Numbered from the stretch's first letter, positions 41,411-53,480 are shown. The stretch: DNA of 64,000 bases from Apostichopus japonicus (GCF_037975245.1 NC_092577.1:22842398-22906397); one strand, 5' to 3'. Program-made: numbers and translations. The notes: a model not told the origin generated them from the sequence alone.

Positions 41411-41528
41411 GTCTACGGCCATATCACGTTGACTATACCGGTTCTCGTCCGATCACAGAAGTCAAGCATCGAAGAGCGCAGTCAGTACTTGGATGGGTGA
41501 CCGCCTGGGAATACTGGGTGCCGTAGGC
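41411..41528 (+). rRNA. 5S copy 165, C47A/A59T/T62A
   Basis: S follows. Confidence 0.82.
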
Positions 41529-41605
41529 TTTTATTTTCCTAATTGATAACAGTATGTTGCCACGACGATGAAAAATTGAAATGGCCTACATTGACCTCTT
41601 GTCAT

Positions 41606-41723
41606 GTCTACGGCCATATCACGTTGACTATTCGGGTTCTCGTCCGATCACCGAAGTCAAGCAACGTAGAGCGCAGTCAGTACTTGGATGGGTGACCGCC
41701 TGGGAATACTGGGTGCAGTAGGC
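41606..41723 (+). rRNA. 5S copy 166, A27T/C29G/C112A
   Basis: H1 follows. Confidence 0.82.
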
Positions 41724-41957
41724 TTTTATTTTCCTAATTGATAACACTATGTTGCCACGACGATGGGAAATTGAAATGGCCTACATTGTCTTGCCACAAG
41801 GAAAGCGATTTGAAAATCGAATATATTAATAAATAACTACTATATGCAAAATATAGGTTAACATAATATATATTAAATCCATTCATGTATAATATATATA
41901 TTAAATCCACTCATCATAACCTACCAAACAACTAGCCTACATTTCACCTCTTAGAAT

Positions 41958-42075
41958 GTCTACGGCCACATCACGATGACTATACCGGTTCTCGTCCGAT
42001 CACCGAAGTCAAGCAACGTAGAGCGCAGTCAGTACTTGGATGGGTGACCGCCTGGGAACACTGGGTGCCGTAGGC
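41958..42075 (+). rRNA. 5S copy 167, T19A/T102C
   Basis: Paralogue of copy 143 at +5,559 bp. 74-bp S follows. Confidence 0.84.
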
Positions 42076-42149
42076 TTTTATTTTCCTAATTGATAACACT
42101 ATGTTGCCACGACGATGAGAAAGTGAAATGGCCTACATTGACCTCTTAT

Positions 42150-42267
42150 GTAAACGGCCATATCACGTTGACTATACCGGTTCTCGTCCGATCACCGAAG
42201 TCAAGCAACGTAGAGCGCAGTCAGTACTTGGATGGGTGACCGCCTGGGAATACTGGGTGCCGTAGGC
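42150..42267 (+). rRNA. 5S copy 168, M type
   Basis: S follows. Confidence 0.75.
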
Positions 42268-42344
42268 TTTTATTTTCCTCATTGATAACACTATGTTGCC
42301 ACGACGATGAAAAATTTAAATGGCCTACATTGACCTCTTGTTAT

Positions 42345-42462
42345 GTCTACGGCCACATCGCGTTGACTATACCGGTTCTCGTCCGATCACCGAAGGCAAG
42401 CAACGTAGAGCGCAGTCAGTACTTGGATGGATGACCGCCTGGGAATACTGGGTGTCGTAGGC
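42345..42462 (+). rRNA. 5S copy 169, A16G/T52G/G87A/C111T
   Basis: Paralogue of copy 145. S follows. Confidence 0.81.
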
Positions 42463-42539
42463 TTTTATTTTCCTAATTGATAACACTATGTTGCCACGAC
42501 GATGAGAAATTGAAATGGCCTACATTGACCTCTTCTTAT

Positions 42540-42657
42540 GTCTACGGCCACATCACGTTGACTATACCGGTTCTCGTCCGATCACCGAAGTCAAGCAACG
42601 TAGAGCGCAGTCAGTACTTGGATGGATGACCGCCTGGGAATACTGGGTGTCGTAGGC
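42540..42657 (+). rRNA. 5S copy 170, G87A/C111T
   Basis: S follows. Confidence 0.84.
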
Positions 42658-42734
42658 TTTTATTTTCCTAATTGATAACACTATGTTGCCACGACGATGA
42701 GAAATTGAAATGGCCTACATTGACCTCTTGTTAT

Positions 42735-42852
42735 GTAAATGGCCATATCACGTTGACTATACCGGTTCTCGTCCGATCACCGAAGTCAAGCAACGTAGAG
42801 CGCAGTCAGTACTTGGATGGGTGACCGCCTGGGAATACTGGGTGCCGTAGGC
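42735..42852 (+). rRNA. 5S copy 171, M type with C6T
   Basis: Start GTAAATGG; normal 77-bp spacer before it. A 223-bp L follows (one TA lost). Confidence 0.74.
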
Positions 42853-43075
42853 CTTTCTTTTTCTAATTAGAACACTGTCTTGCCACAAGGAAAGCGATTT
42901 GAAAATCGAATATATTAATAAATAACTCGATTGTTTTTATATATTAGAATTTAATACATATATGTGAAATATAGATTAACTTAATATATATTAAATACAT
43001 TCATGTATAATATATACATTAAATCCACTCATCATAACCTACCAAACAACTAGCCTGCATTTCACCTCTTGTAAT

Positions 43076-43195
43076 GTCTACGGCCACATCTCACGTTCAA
43101 TATACCGGTTCTCGTCCGATCAGGTAAGTCAAGTAACGTAGAGCGCAGTCAGTACTAAGGTGGGTGACCGCCTGGGAATACTGGGTGCCGTAGGC
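43076..43195 (+). rRNA. 5S copy 172, AG type with CT insertion, C57T
   Basis: 120 bp; CACATCTCACG near position 15. S follows. Confidence 0.67.
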
Positions 43196-43272
43196 TTTTA
43201 TTTTCACAATTGATAACACTATGTTGCCACGACGATGAAAAATTGAAATGGCCTACATTGACCTCTTGTTAT

Positions 43273-43390
43273 GTCTACGGCCATATCACGTTGACTATAC
43301 CGGTTCTCGTCCGATCACCGAAGTCAAGCAACGAAGAGCGCAGTCAGTACTTGGATGGATGACCGCCTGGGAATACTGGGTGTCGTAGGC
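43273..43390 (+). rRNA. 5S copy 173, T62A/G87A/C111T
   Basis: S follows. Confidence 0.83.
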
Positions 43391-43467
43391 TTTTATTTTC
43401 CTAATTGATAACACTATGTTGCCACGACGATGAGGAATTGAAATGGCCTACATTGACCTCTTGTTAT

Positions 43468-43585
43468 GTCTACGGCCATATCACGTTGACTATACCGGTT
43501 CTCGTCCGATCACCGAAGTCAAGCAACGTAGAGCGCAGTCAGTACTTGGATGGGTGACCCCCTGGGAATACTGGGTGCCGTAGGC
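43468..43585 (+). rRNA. 5S copy 174, G93C
   Basis: S follows. Confidence 0.84.
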
Positions 43586-43662
43586 TTTTATTTTCCTAAT
43601 TGATAACACTATGTTGCCACGACGATGAAAAATTGAAATGGCCTACATTGACCTCTTGTTAT

Positions 43663-43780
43663 GTCTACGGCCATATCACGTTGACTATACCGGTTCTCGT
43701 CCGATCACCGAAGTCAAGCAACGTAGAGCGCAGTCAGTAGTTGGATGGGTGACCGCCTGGGAATACTGGGTGCCGTAGGC
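43663..43780 (+). rRNA. 5S copy 175, C78G
   Basis: Followed by GTTTATTTTCC instead of TTTT. H2 follows. Confidence 0.85.
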
Positions 43781-44048
43781 GTTTATTTTCCTAATTGATA
43801 ACACTATGTTGCCACGACGATGAGAAATTGAAATGGCCTACATTGACCTCTTGTCACAAGGAAAGCGATTTGAAAATCCAATATATTTATAAATAACTAC
43901 TTTGTTTTTATGTATTAGAATTTTATACATATATATGTAAAATATAGATTAACATAATATATATTAAATCCATTCATGTATAATATATATATTAAATCAA
44001 CTCATCATAACCTACCACACAAGTAGTCTGCATTTCACCTCTTGTTAT

Positions 44049-44166
44049 GTCTACGGCCACATCACGTTGACGATACCGGTTCTCGTCCGATCACCGAAGT
44101 CAAGCAACGTAGAGCGCAGTCAGTACTTGGATGGGTGACCGCCTGGGAATACTGGGTGCCGTAGGC
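44049..44166 (+). rRNA. 5S copy 176, T24G
   Basis: 223-bp L follows. Confidence 0.86.
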
Positions 44167-44389
44167 CTTTCTTTTTCTAATTAGAACACTGTCTTGCCAC
44201 AAGGAAAGCGATTTGAAAATCGAATATATTAATAAATAACTCGATTGTTTTTATATATTAGAATTTAATACATATATGTGAAATATAGATTAACTTAATA
44301 TATATTAAATACATTCATGTATAATATATACATTAAATCCACTCATCATAACCTACCAAACAACTAGCCTGCATTTCACCTCTTGTAAT

Positions 44390-44509
44390 GTCTACGGCCA
44401 CATCTCACGTTCAATATACCGGTTCTCGTCCGATCAGGTAAGTCAAGTAACGTAGAGCGCAGTCAGTACTAAGGTGGGTGACCGCCTGGGAATACTGGGT
44501 GCCGTAGGC
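44390..44509 (+). rRNA. 5S copy 177, AG type with CT insertion, C57T
   Basis: S follows. Confidence 0.67.
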
Positions 44510-44586
44510 TTTTATTTTCACAATTGATAACACTATGTTGCCACGACGATGAGAAATTGAAATGGCCTCCATTGACCTCTTCTTAT

Positions 44587-44704
44587 GTCTACGGCCATAT
44601 CACGTTGACTATACCGGTTCTCGTTCGATCACCGAAGTCAAGCAACGTAGAGCGCAGTCAGTACTTGGATGGGTGACCGCCTGGGAATACTGGGTGCCGT
44701 AGGC
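44587..44704 (+). rRNA. 5S copy 178, C39T
   Basis: Followed by TTTTACTTTCC; 74-bp S. Confidence 0.86.
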
Positions 44705-44778
44705 TTTTACTTTCCTAATTGATAACACTATGTTGCCACGACGATGAGAAAGTGAAATGGCCTACATTGACCTCTTAT

Positions 44779-44896
44779 GTAAACGGCCATATCACGTTGA
44801 CTATACCGGTTCTCGTCCGATCACCGAAGTCAAGCAACGTAGAGCGCAGTCAGTACTTGGATGGGTGACCGCCTGGGAATACTGGGTGCCGTAGGC
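44779..44896 (+). rRNA. 5S copy 179, M type
   Basis: L follows. Confidence 0.75.
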
Positions 44897-45121
44897 CTTC
44901 CTTTTCCTAATTAGAACACTGTCTTGCCACAAGGAAAGCGATTTGAAAATCGAATATATTAATAAATAACTCGATTGTTTTTATATATTATAATTTAATA
45001 CATATATATGTGAAATATAGATTAACTTAATATATATTAAATACATTCATGTATAATATATACATTAAATCCACTCATCATAACCTACCAAACAACTAGC
45101 CTGCATTTCACCTCTTGTAAT

Positions 45122-45239
45122 GTCTACGGCCACATCACGTTCAATATACCGGTTCTCGTCCGATCACCGAAGTCAAGCAACGTAGAGCGCAGTCAGTACT
45201 AAGGTGGGTGACCGCCTGGGAATACTGGGTGCCGTAGGC
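45122..45239 (+). rRNA. 5S copy 180, A type
   Basis: S follows. Confidence 0.76.
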
Positions 45240-45316
45240 TTTTATTTTCCTAATTGATAACACTATGTTGCCACGACGATGAAAAATTGAAATGGCCTAC
45301 ATTGACCTCTTGTTAT

Positions 45317-45434
45317 GTCTACGGCCATATCACGTTGACTATACCGGTTCTCGTCCGATCACCGAAGTCAAGCAACGTAGAGCGCAGTCAGTACTTGGAT
45401 GGGTGACCCCCTGGGAATACTGGGTGCCGTAGGC
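45317..45434 (+). rRNA. 5S copy 181, G93C
   Basis: S follows. Confidence 0.84.
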
Positions 45435-45511
45435 TTTTATTTTCCTAATTGATAACACTATGTTGCCACGACGATGAAAAATTGAAATGGCCTACATTGA
45501 CCTCTTGTTAT

Positions 45512-45629
45512 GTCTACGGCCATATCACGTTGACTATACCGGTTCTCGTCCGATCACCGAAGTCAAGCAACGTAGAGCGCAGTCAGTAGTTGGATGGGTG
45601 ACCGCCTGGGAATACTGGGTGCCGTAGGC
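45512..45629 (+). rRNA. 5S copy 182, C78G
   Basis: H2 follows. Confidence 0.85.
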
Positions 45630-45897
45630 TTTTATTTTCCTAATTGATAACACTATGTTGCCACGACGATGAGAAATTGAAATGGCCTACATTGACCTCT
45701 TGTCACAAGGAAAGCGATTTGAAAATCCAATATATTTATAAATAACTACTTTGTTTTTATGTATTAGAATTTTATACATATATATGTAAAATATAGATTA
45801 ACATAATATATATTAAATCCATTCATGTATAATATATATATTAAATCAACTCATCATAACCTACCACACAAGTAGTCTGCATTTCACCTCTTGTTAT

Positions 45898-45989
45898 GTC
45901 TACGGCCACATCACGTTGACGATACCGGTTCTCGTCCGATCACCGAAGTCAAGCAACGTAGAGCGCAGTCAGTACTGGGTGCCGTAGGC
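45898..45989 (+). pseudogene. 5S copy 183, D type
   Basis: T24G; lies between an H2 and an H1 spacer. Confidence 0.88.
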
Positions 45990-46254
45990 TTTTATTTTCC
46001 CAATTGATAACACTATGTTGCCACGACGATGAGAAATTGAAATGGCCTACATTGTCTTGCCACAAGGAAAGCGATTTGAAAATCCAATATATTTATAAAT
46101 AACTACTTTGTTTTTATGTATTAGAATTTTATACATATATATGTAAAATATAGATTAACATAATATATATTAAATCCATTCATGTATAATATATATATTA
46201 AATCAACTCATCATAACCTACCACACAAGTAGTCTGCATTTCACCTCTTGTAAT
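45990..46254 (+). repeat. Hybrid spacer H1, 265-bp form
   Basis: Same S-to-L junction as the 234-bp form, but with the AT part carrying the perfect palindrome TACATATATATGTA and the ending CCACACAAGTAGTCTGC. Also at 52093-52357, 54349-54613, 60865-61129 and 63121-63385. Each of these five follows a D gene. Confidence 0.85.
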
Positions 46255-46372
46255 GTCTACGGCCACATCACGTTGACGATACCGGTGCTCGTCCGATCAC
46301 CGAAGTCAAGCAACGTAGAGCGCAGTCAGTACTTGGATGGGTGACCGCCTGGGAATACTGGGTGCCGTAGGC
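46255..46372 (+). rRNA. 5S copy 184, T24G/T33G
   Basis: CCGGTGCTCG. S follows. Confidence 0.84.
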
Positions 46373-46449
46373 TTTTATTTTCCTAATTGATAACACTATG
46401 TTGCCACGACGATGAGAAATTGAAATGGCCTACATTGACCTCTTGTTAT

Positions 46450-46541
46450 GTCTACGGCCATATCACGTTGACGATACCGGTTCTCGTCCGATCACCGAAG
46501 TCAAGCAACGTAGAGCGCAGTCAGAGCTGGGTGCCGTAGGC
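46450..46541 (+). pseudogene. 5S copy 185, D type, second form
   Basis: Paralogue of copy 152 at +7,963 bp. S follows. Confidence 0.87.
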
Positions 46542-46618
46542 TTTTATTTTCCCAATTGATAACACTATGTTGCCACGACGATGAGAAAGTGAAATGGCCT
46601 ACATTGACCTCTTGTTAT

Positions 46619-46736
46619 GTCTACGGCCATATCACGTTGACTATACCGGTTCTCGTCCGATTACCGAAGTCAAGCAACGTAGAGCGCAGTCAGTACTTGG
46701 ATGGGTGACCGCCTGGGAATACTGGGTGCCGTAGGC
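46619..46736 (+). rRNA. 5S copy 186, C44T
   Basis: L follows. Confidence 0.87.
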
Positions 46737-46961
46737 CTTTCTTTTTCTAATTAGAACACTGTCTTGCCACAAGGAAAGCGATTTGAAAATCCAATATATT
46801 AATAAATAACTCGATTGTTTTTATATATTAGAATTTAATACATATATATGTGAAATATAGATTAACTTAATATATATTAAATACATTCATGTATAATATA
46901 TACATTAAATCCACTCATCATAACCTACCAAACAACTAGCCTGCATTTCACCTCTTGTAAT

Positions 46962-47079
46962 GTCTACGGCCACATCACGTTCAATATACCGGTTCTCGTC
47001 CGATCAGGTAAGTCAAGCAACGTAGAGCGCAGTCAGTACTAAGGTGGGTGACCGCCTGGGAATACTGGGTGCCGTAGGC
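46962..47079 (+). rRNA. 5S copy 187, AG type
   Basis: S follows. Confidence 0.7.
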
Positions 47080-47156
47080 TTTTATTTTCACAATTGATAA
47101 CACTATGTTGCCACGACGATGAGAAATTGAAATGGCCTCCATTGACCTCTTCTTAT

Positions 47157-47274
47157 GTCTACGGCCATATCACGTTGACTATACCGGTTCTCGTCCGATC
47201 ACCGAAGTCAAGCAACGTAGAGCGCAGTCAGTACTTGGATGGGTGACCGCCTGGGAATACTGGGTGCCGTAGGC
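47157..47274 (+). rRNA. 5S copy 188, consensus
   Basis: S follows. Confidence 0.92.
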
Positions 47275-47351
47275 TTTTATTTTCCTAATTGATAACACTA
47301 TGTTGCCACGACGATGAGAAATTGAAATGGCCTACATTGACCTCTTGTTAT

Positions 47352-47443
47352 GTCTACGGCCATATCACGTTGACGATACCGGTTCTCGTCCGATCACCGA
47401 AGTCAAGCAACGTAGAGCGCAGTCAGTACTGGGTGCCGTAGGC
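47352..47443 (+). pseudogene. 5S copy 189, D type
   Basis: T24G; S follows. Confidence 0.88.
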
Positions 47444-47520
47444 TTTTATTTTCCCAATTGATAACACTATGTTGCCACGACGATGAGAAAGTGAAATGGC
47501 CTACATTGACCTCTTGTTAT

Positions 47521-47638
47521 GTCTACGGCCATATCACGTTGACTATACCGGTTCTCGTCCGATCACCGAAGTCAAGCAACGTAGAGCGCAGTCAGTACTT
47601 GGATGGGTGACCGCCTGGGAATACTGGGTGCCGTAGGC
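47521..47638 (+). rRNA. 5S copy 190, consensus
   Basis: L follows. Confidence 0.92.
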
Positions 47639-47863
47639 CTTTCTTTTTCTAATTAGAACACTGTCTTGCCACAAGGAAAGCGATTTGAAAATCGAATATA
47701 TTAATAAATAACTCGATTGTTTTTATATATTAGAATTTAATACATATATATGTGAAATATAGATTAACTTAATATATATTAAATACATTCATGTATAATA
47801 TATACATTAAATCCACTCATCATAACCTACCAAACAACTAGCCTGCATTTCACCTCTTGTAAT

Positions 47864-47983
47864 GTCTACGGCCACATCTCACGTTCAATATACCGGTTCT
47901 CGTCCGATCAGGTAAGTCAAGTAACGTAGAGCGCAGTCAGTACTAAGGTGGGTGACCGCCTGGGAATACTGGGTGCCGTAGGC
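47864..47983 (+). rRNA. 5S copy 191, AG type with CT insertion, C57T
   Basis: S follows. Confidence 0.67.
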
Positions 47984-48060
47984 TTTTATTTTCACAATTG
48001 ATAACACTATGTTGCCACGACGATGAGAAATTGAAATGGCCTCCATTGACCTCTTCTTAT

Positions 48061-48178
48061 GTCTACGGCCATATCACGTTGACTATACCGGTTCTCGTTC
48101 GATCACCGAAGTCAAGCAACGTAGAGCGCAGTCAGTACTTGGATGGGTGACCGCCTGGGAATACTGGGTGCCGTAGGC
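48061..48178 (+). rRNA. 5S copy 192, C39T
   Basis: 74-bp S follows. Confidence 0.86.
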
Positions 48179-48252
48179 TTTTACTTTCCTAATTGATAAC
48201 ACTATGTTGCCACGACGATGAGAAAGTGAAATGGCCTACATTGACCTCTTAT

Positions 48253-48370
48253 GTAAACGGCCATATCACGTTGACTATACCGGTTCTCGTCCGATCACCG
48301 AAGTCAAGCAACGTAGAGCGCAGTCAGTACTTGGATGGGTGACCGCCTGGGAATACTGGGTGCCGTAGGC
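48253..48370 (+). rRNA. 5S copy 193, M type
   Basis: L follows. Confidence 0.75.
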
Positions 48371-48595
48371 CTTCCTTTTCCTAATTAGAACACTGTCTTG
48401 CCACAAGGAAAGCGATTTGAAAATCGAATATATTAATAAATAACTCGATTGTTTTTATATATTAGAATTTAATACATATATATGTGAAATATAGATTAAC
48501 TTAATATATATTAAATACATTCATGTATAATATATACATTAAATCCACTCATCATAACCTACCAAACAACTAGCCTGCATTTCACCTCTTGTAAT

Positions 48596-48713
48596 GTCTA
48601 CGGCCACATCACGTTCAATATACCGGTTCTCGTCCGATCACCGAAGTCAAGCAACGTAGAGCGCAGTCAGTACTAAGGTGGGTGACCGCCTGGGAATACT
48701 GGGTGCCGTAGGC
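48596..48713 (+). rRNA. 5S copy 194, A type
   Basis: S follows, with a CACTATAATGCC variant. Confidence 0.76.
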
Positions 48714-48790
48714 TTTTATTTTCCTAATTGATAACACTATAATGCCACGACGATGAAAAATTGAAATGGCCTACATTGACCTCTTGTTAT

Positions 48791-48908
48791 GTCTACGGCC
48801 ATATCACGTTGACTATACCGGTTCTCGTCCGATCACCGAAGTCAAGCAACGAAGAGCGCAGTCAGTACTTGGATGGATGACCGCCTGGGAATACTGGGTG
48901 TCGTAGGC
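48791..48908 (+). rRNA. 5S copy 195, T62A/G87A/C111T
   Basis: S follows. Confidence 0.83.
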
Positions 48909-48985
48909 TTTTATTTTCCTAATTGATAACACTATGTTGCCACGACGATGAGAAATTGAAATGGCCTACATTGACCTCTTGTTAT

Positions 48986-49103
48986 GTCTACGGCCATATC
49001 ACGTTGACTATACCGGTTCTCGTCCGATCACCGAAGTCAAGCAACGTAGAGCGCAGTCAGTACTTGGATGGGTGACCCCCTGGGAATACTGGGTGCCGTA
49101 GGC
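48986..49103 (+). rRNA. 5S copy 196, G93C
   Basis: S follows. Confidence 0.84.
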
Positions 49104-49180
49104 TTTTATTTTCCTAATTGATAACACTATGTTGCCACGACGATGAAAAATTGAAATGGCCTACATTGACCTCTTGTTAT

Positions 49181-49298
49181 GTCTACGGCCATATCACGTT
49201 GACTATACCGGTTCTCGTCCGATCACCGAAGTCAAGCAACGAAGAGCGCAGTCAGTACTTGGATGGATGACCGCCTGGGAATACTGGGTGTCGTAGGC
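49181..49298 (+). rRNA. 5S copy 197, T62A/G87A/C111T
   Basis: Copies 195-196 are repeated as 197-198 (390-bp local duplication). S follows. Confidence 0.83.
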
Positions 49299-49375
49299 TT
49301 TTATTTTCCTAATTGATAACACTATGTTGCCACGACGATGAGGAATTGAAATGGCCTACATTGACCTCTTGTTAT

Positions 49376-49493
49376 GTCTACGGCCATATCACGTTGACTA
49401 TACCGGTTCTCGTCCGATCACCGAAGTCAAGCAACGTAGAGCGCAGTCAGTACTTGGATGGGTGACCCCCTGGGAATACTGGGTGCCGTAGGC
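49376..49493 (+). rRNA. 5S copy 198, G93C
   Basis: S follows. Confidence 0.84.
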
Positions 49494-49570
49494 TTTTATT
49501 TTCCTAATTGATAACACTATGTTGCCACGACGATGAAAAATTGAAATGGCCTACATTGACCTCTTGTTAT

Positions 49571-49688
49571 GTCTACGGCCATATCACGTTGACTATACCG
49601 GTTCTCGTCCGATCACCGAAGTCAAGCAACGTAGAGCGCAGTCAGTAGTTGGATGGGTGACCGCCTGGGAATACTGGGTGCCGTAGGC
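49571..49688 (+). rRNA. 5S copy 199, C78G
   Basis: H2 follows. Confidence 0.85.
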
Positions 49689-49956
49689 TTTTATTTTCCT
49701 AATTGATAACACTATGTTGCCACGACGATGAGAAATTGAAATGGCCTACATTGACCTCTTGTCACAAGGAAAGCGATTTGAAAATCCAATATATTTATAA
49801 ATAACTACTTTGTTTTTATGTATTAGAATTTTATACATATATATGTAAAATATAGATTAACATAATATATATTAAATCCATTCATGTATAATATATATAT
49901 TAAATCAACTCATCATAACCTACCACACAAGTAGTCTGCATTTCACCTCTTGTTAT

Positions 49957-50074
49957 GTCTACGGCCACATCACGTTGACGATACCGGTTCTCGTCCGATC
50001 ACCGAAGTCAAGCAACGTAGAGCGCAGTCAGTACTTGGATGGGTGACCGCCTGGGAATACTGGGTGCCGTAGGC
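49957..50074 (+). rRNA. 5S copy 200, T24G
   Basis: 223-bp L follows. Confidence 0.86.
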
Positions 50075-50297
50075 CTTTCTTTTTCTAATTAGAACACTGT
50101 CTTGCCACAAGGAAAGCGATTTGAAAATCGAATATATTAATAAATAACTCGATTGTTTTTATATATTAGAATTTAATACATATATGTGAAATATAGATTA
50201 ACTTAATATATATTAAATACATTCATGTATAATATATACATTAAATCCACTCATCATAACCTACCAAACAACTAGCCTGCATTTCACCTCTTGTAAT

Positions 50298-50417
50298 GTC
50301 TACGGCCACATCTCACGTTCAATATACCGGTTCTCGTCCGATCAGGTAAGTCAAGTAACGTAGAGCGCAGTCAGTACTAAGGTGGGTGACCGCCTGGGAA
50401 TACTGGGTGCCGTAGGC
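50298..50417 (+). rRNA. 5S copy 201, AG type with CT insertion, C57T
   Basis: S follows. Confidence 0.67.
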
Positions 50418-50494
50418 TTTTATTTTCACAATTGATAACACTATGTTGCCACGACGATGAGAAATTGAAATGGCCTCCATTGACCTCTTCTTAT

Positions 50495-50612
50495 GTCTAC
50501 GGCCATATCACGTTGACTATACCGGTTCTCGTTCGATCACCGAAGTCAAGCAACGTAGAGCGCAGTCAGTACTTGGATGGGTGACCGCCTGGGAATACTG
50601 GGTGCCGTAGGC
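50495..50612 (+). rRNA. 5S copy 202, C39T
   Basis: 74-bp S follows. Confidence 0.86.
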
Positions 50613-50686
50613 TTTTACTTTCCTAATTGATAACACTATGTTGCCACGACGATGAGAAAGTGAAATGGCCTACATTGACCTCTTAT

Positions 50687-50804
50687 GTAAACGGCCATAT
50701 CACGTTGACTATACCGGTTCTCGTCCGATCACCGAAGTCAAGCAACGTAGAGCGCAGTCAGTACTTGGATGGGTGACCGCCTGGGAATACTGGGTGCCGT
50801 AGGC
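50687..50804 (+). rRNA. 5S copy 203, M type
   Basis: L follows. Confidence 0.75.
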
Positions 50805-51029
50805 CTTCCTTTTCCTAATTAGAACACTGTCTTGCCACAAGGAAAGCGATTTGAAAATCGAATATATTAATAAATAACTCGATTGTTTTTATATATTAGA
50901 ATTTAATACATATATATGTGAAATATAGATTAACTTAATATATATTAAATACATTCATGTATAATATATACATTAAATCCACTCATCATAACCTACCAAA
51001 CAACTAGCCTGCATTTCACCTCTTGTAAT

Positions 51030-51147
51030 GTCTACGGCCACATGACGTTCAATATACCGGTTCTCGTCCGATCACCGAAGTCAAGCAACGTAGAGCGCAG
51101 TCAGTACTAAGGTGGGTGACCGCCTGGGAATACTGGGTGCCGTAGGC
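51030..51147 (+). rRNA. 5S copy 204, A type, C15G
   Basis: S follows. Confidence 0.74.
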
Positions 51148-51224
51148 TTTTATTTTCCTAATTGATAACACTATAATGCCACGACGATGAAAAATTGAAA
51201 TGGCCTACATTGACCTCTTGTTAT

Positions 51225-51342
51225 GTCTACGGCCATATCACGTTGACTATACCGGTTCTCGTCCGATCACCGAAGTCAAGCAACGAAGAGCGCAGTCAGT
51301 ACTTGGATGGATGACCGCCTGGGAATACTGGGTGTCGTAGGC
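51225..51342 (+). rRNA. 5S copy 205, T62A/G87A/C111T
   Basis: S follows. Confidence 0.83.
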
Positions 51343-51419
51343 TTTTATTTTCCTAATTGATAACACTATGTTGCCACGACGATGAGAAATTGAAATGGCC
51401 TACATTGACCTCTTGTTAT

Positions 51420-51537
51420 GTGTACGGCCATATCACGTTGACTATACCGGTTCTCGTCCGATCACCGAAGTCAAGCAACGTAGAGCGCAGTCAGTACTTG
51501 GATGGGTGACCCCCTGGGAATACTGGGTGCCGTAGGC
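51420..51537 (+). rRNA. 5S copy 206, C3G/G93C
   Basis: Start GTGTACGG. S follows. Confidence 0.82.
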
Positions 51538-51614
51538 TTTTATTTTCCTAATTGATAACACTATGTTGCCACGACGATGAAAAATTGAAATGGCCTACAT
51601 TGACCTCTTGTTAT

Positions 51615-51732
51615 GTCTACGGCCATATCACGTTGACTATACCGGTTCTCGTCCGATCACCGAAGTCAAGCAACGTAGAGCGCAGTCAGTACTTGGATGG
51701 GTGACCGCCTGGGAATACTGGGTGCCGTAGGC
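51615..51732 (+). rRNA. 5S copy 207, consensus
   Basis: H2 follows. Confidence 0.92.
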
Positions 51733-52000
51733 TTTTATTTTCCTAATTGATAACACTATGTTGCCACGACGATGAGAAATTGAAATGGCCTACATTGACC
51801 TCTTGTCACAAGGAAAGCGATTTGAAAATCCAATATATTTATAAATAACTACTTTGTTTTTATGTATTAGAATTTTATACATATATATGTAAAATATAGA
51901 TTAACATAATGAATATTAAATCCATTCATGTATAATATATATATTAAATCAACTCATCATAACCTACCACACAAGTAGTCTGCATTTCACCTCTTGTTAT

Positions 52001-52092
52001 GTCTACGGCCACATCACGTTGACGATACCGGTTCTCGTCCGATCACCGAAGTCAAGCAACGTAGAGCGCAGTCAGTACTGGGTGCCGTAGGC
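52001..52092 (+). pseudogene. 5S copy 208, D type
   Basis: T24G; H1 follows. Confidence 0.88.
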
Positions 52093-52357
52093 TTTTATTT
52101 TCCCAATTGATAACACTATGTTGCCACGACGATGAGAAATTGAAATGGCCTACATTGTCTTGCCACAAGGAAAGCGATTTGAAAATCCAATATATTTATA
52201 AATAACTACTTTGTTTTTATGTATTAGAATTTTATACATATATATGTAAAATATAGATTAACATTATATATATTAAATCCATTCATGTATAATATATATA
52301 TTAAATCAACTCATCATAACCTACCACACAAGTAGTCTGCATTTCACCTCTTGTAAT

Positions 52358-52475
52358 GTCTACGGCCACATCACGTTGACGATACCGGTGCTCGTCCGAT
52401 CACCGAAGTCAAGCAACGTAGAGCGCAGTCAGTACTTGGATGGGTGACCGCCTGGGAATACTGGGTGCCGTAGGC
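52358..52475 (+). rRNA. 5S copy 209, T24G/T33G
   Basis: S follows. Confidence 0.84.
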
Positions 52476-52552
52476 TTTTATTTTCCTAATTGATAACACT
52501 ATGTTGCCACGACGATGAGAAATTGAAATGGCCTACATTGACCTCTTGTTAT

Positions 52553-52670
52553 GTCTACGGCCATATCACGTTGACGATACCGGTGCTCGTCCGATCACCG
52601 AAGTCAAGCAACGTAGAGCGCAGTCAGTGCTTGGATGGGTGACCGCCTGGGAATACTGGGTGCCGTAGGC
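52553..52670 (+). rRNA. 5S copy 210, T24G/T33G/A77G
   Basis: S follows. Confidence 0.83.
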
Positions 52671-52747
52671 TTTTATTTTCCTAATTGATAACACTATGTT
52701 GCCACGACGATGAGAAATTGAAATGGCCTACATTGACCTCTTGTTAT

Positions 52748-52865
52748 GTCTACGGCCATATCACGTTGACGATACCGGTGCTCGTCCGATCACCGAAGTC
52801 AAGCAACGTAGAGCGCAGTCAGTACTTGGATGGGTGACCGCCTGGGAATACTGGGTGCCGTAGGC
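52748..52865 (+). rRNA. 5S copy 211, T24G/T33G
   Basis: S follows. Confidence 0.84.
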
Positions 52866-52942
52866 TTTTATTTTCCTAATTGATAACACTATGTTGCCAC
52901 GACGATGAGAAATTGAAATGGCCTACATTGACCTCTTGTTAT

Positions 52943-53060
52943 GTCTACGGCCATATCACGTTGACTATACCGTTTCTCGTCCGATCACCGAAGTCAAGCA
53001 ACGTAGAGCGCAGTCAGTACTTGGATGGGTGACCGCCTGGGAATACTGGGTGCCGTAGGC
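52943..53060 (+). rRNA. 5S copy 212, G31T
   Basis: ACCGTTTCTCG weakens helix III. L follows. Confidence 0.84.
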
Positions 53061-53285
53061 CTTTCTTTTTCTAATTAGAACACTGTCTTGCCACAAGGAA
53101 AGCGATTTGAAAATCGAATATATTAATAAATAACTCGATTGTTTTTATATATTAGAATTTAATACATATATATGTGAAATATAGATTAACTTAATATATA
53201 TTAAATACATTCATGTATAATATATACATTAAATCCACTCATCATAACCTACCAAACAACTAGCCTGCATTTCACCTCTTGTAAT

Positions 53286-53403
53286 GTCTACGGCCACATG
53301 ACGTTCAATATACCGGTTCTCGTCCGATCACCGAAGTCAAGCAACGTAGAGCGCAGTCAGTACTAAGGTGGGTGACCGCCTGGGAATACTGGGTGCCGTA
53401 GGC
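53286..53403 (+). rRNA. 5S copy 213, A type, C15G
   Basis: S follows. Confidence 0.74.
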
Positions 53404-53480
53404 TTTTATTTTCCTAATTGATAACACTATGTTGCCACGACGATGAAAAATTGAAATGGCCTACATTGACCTCTTGTTAT

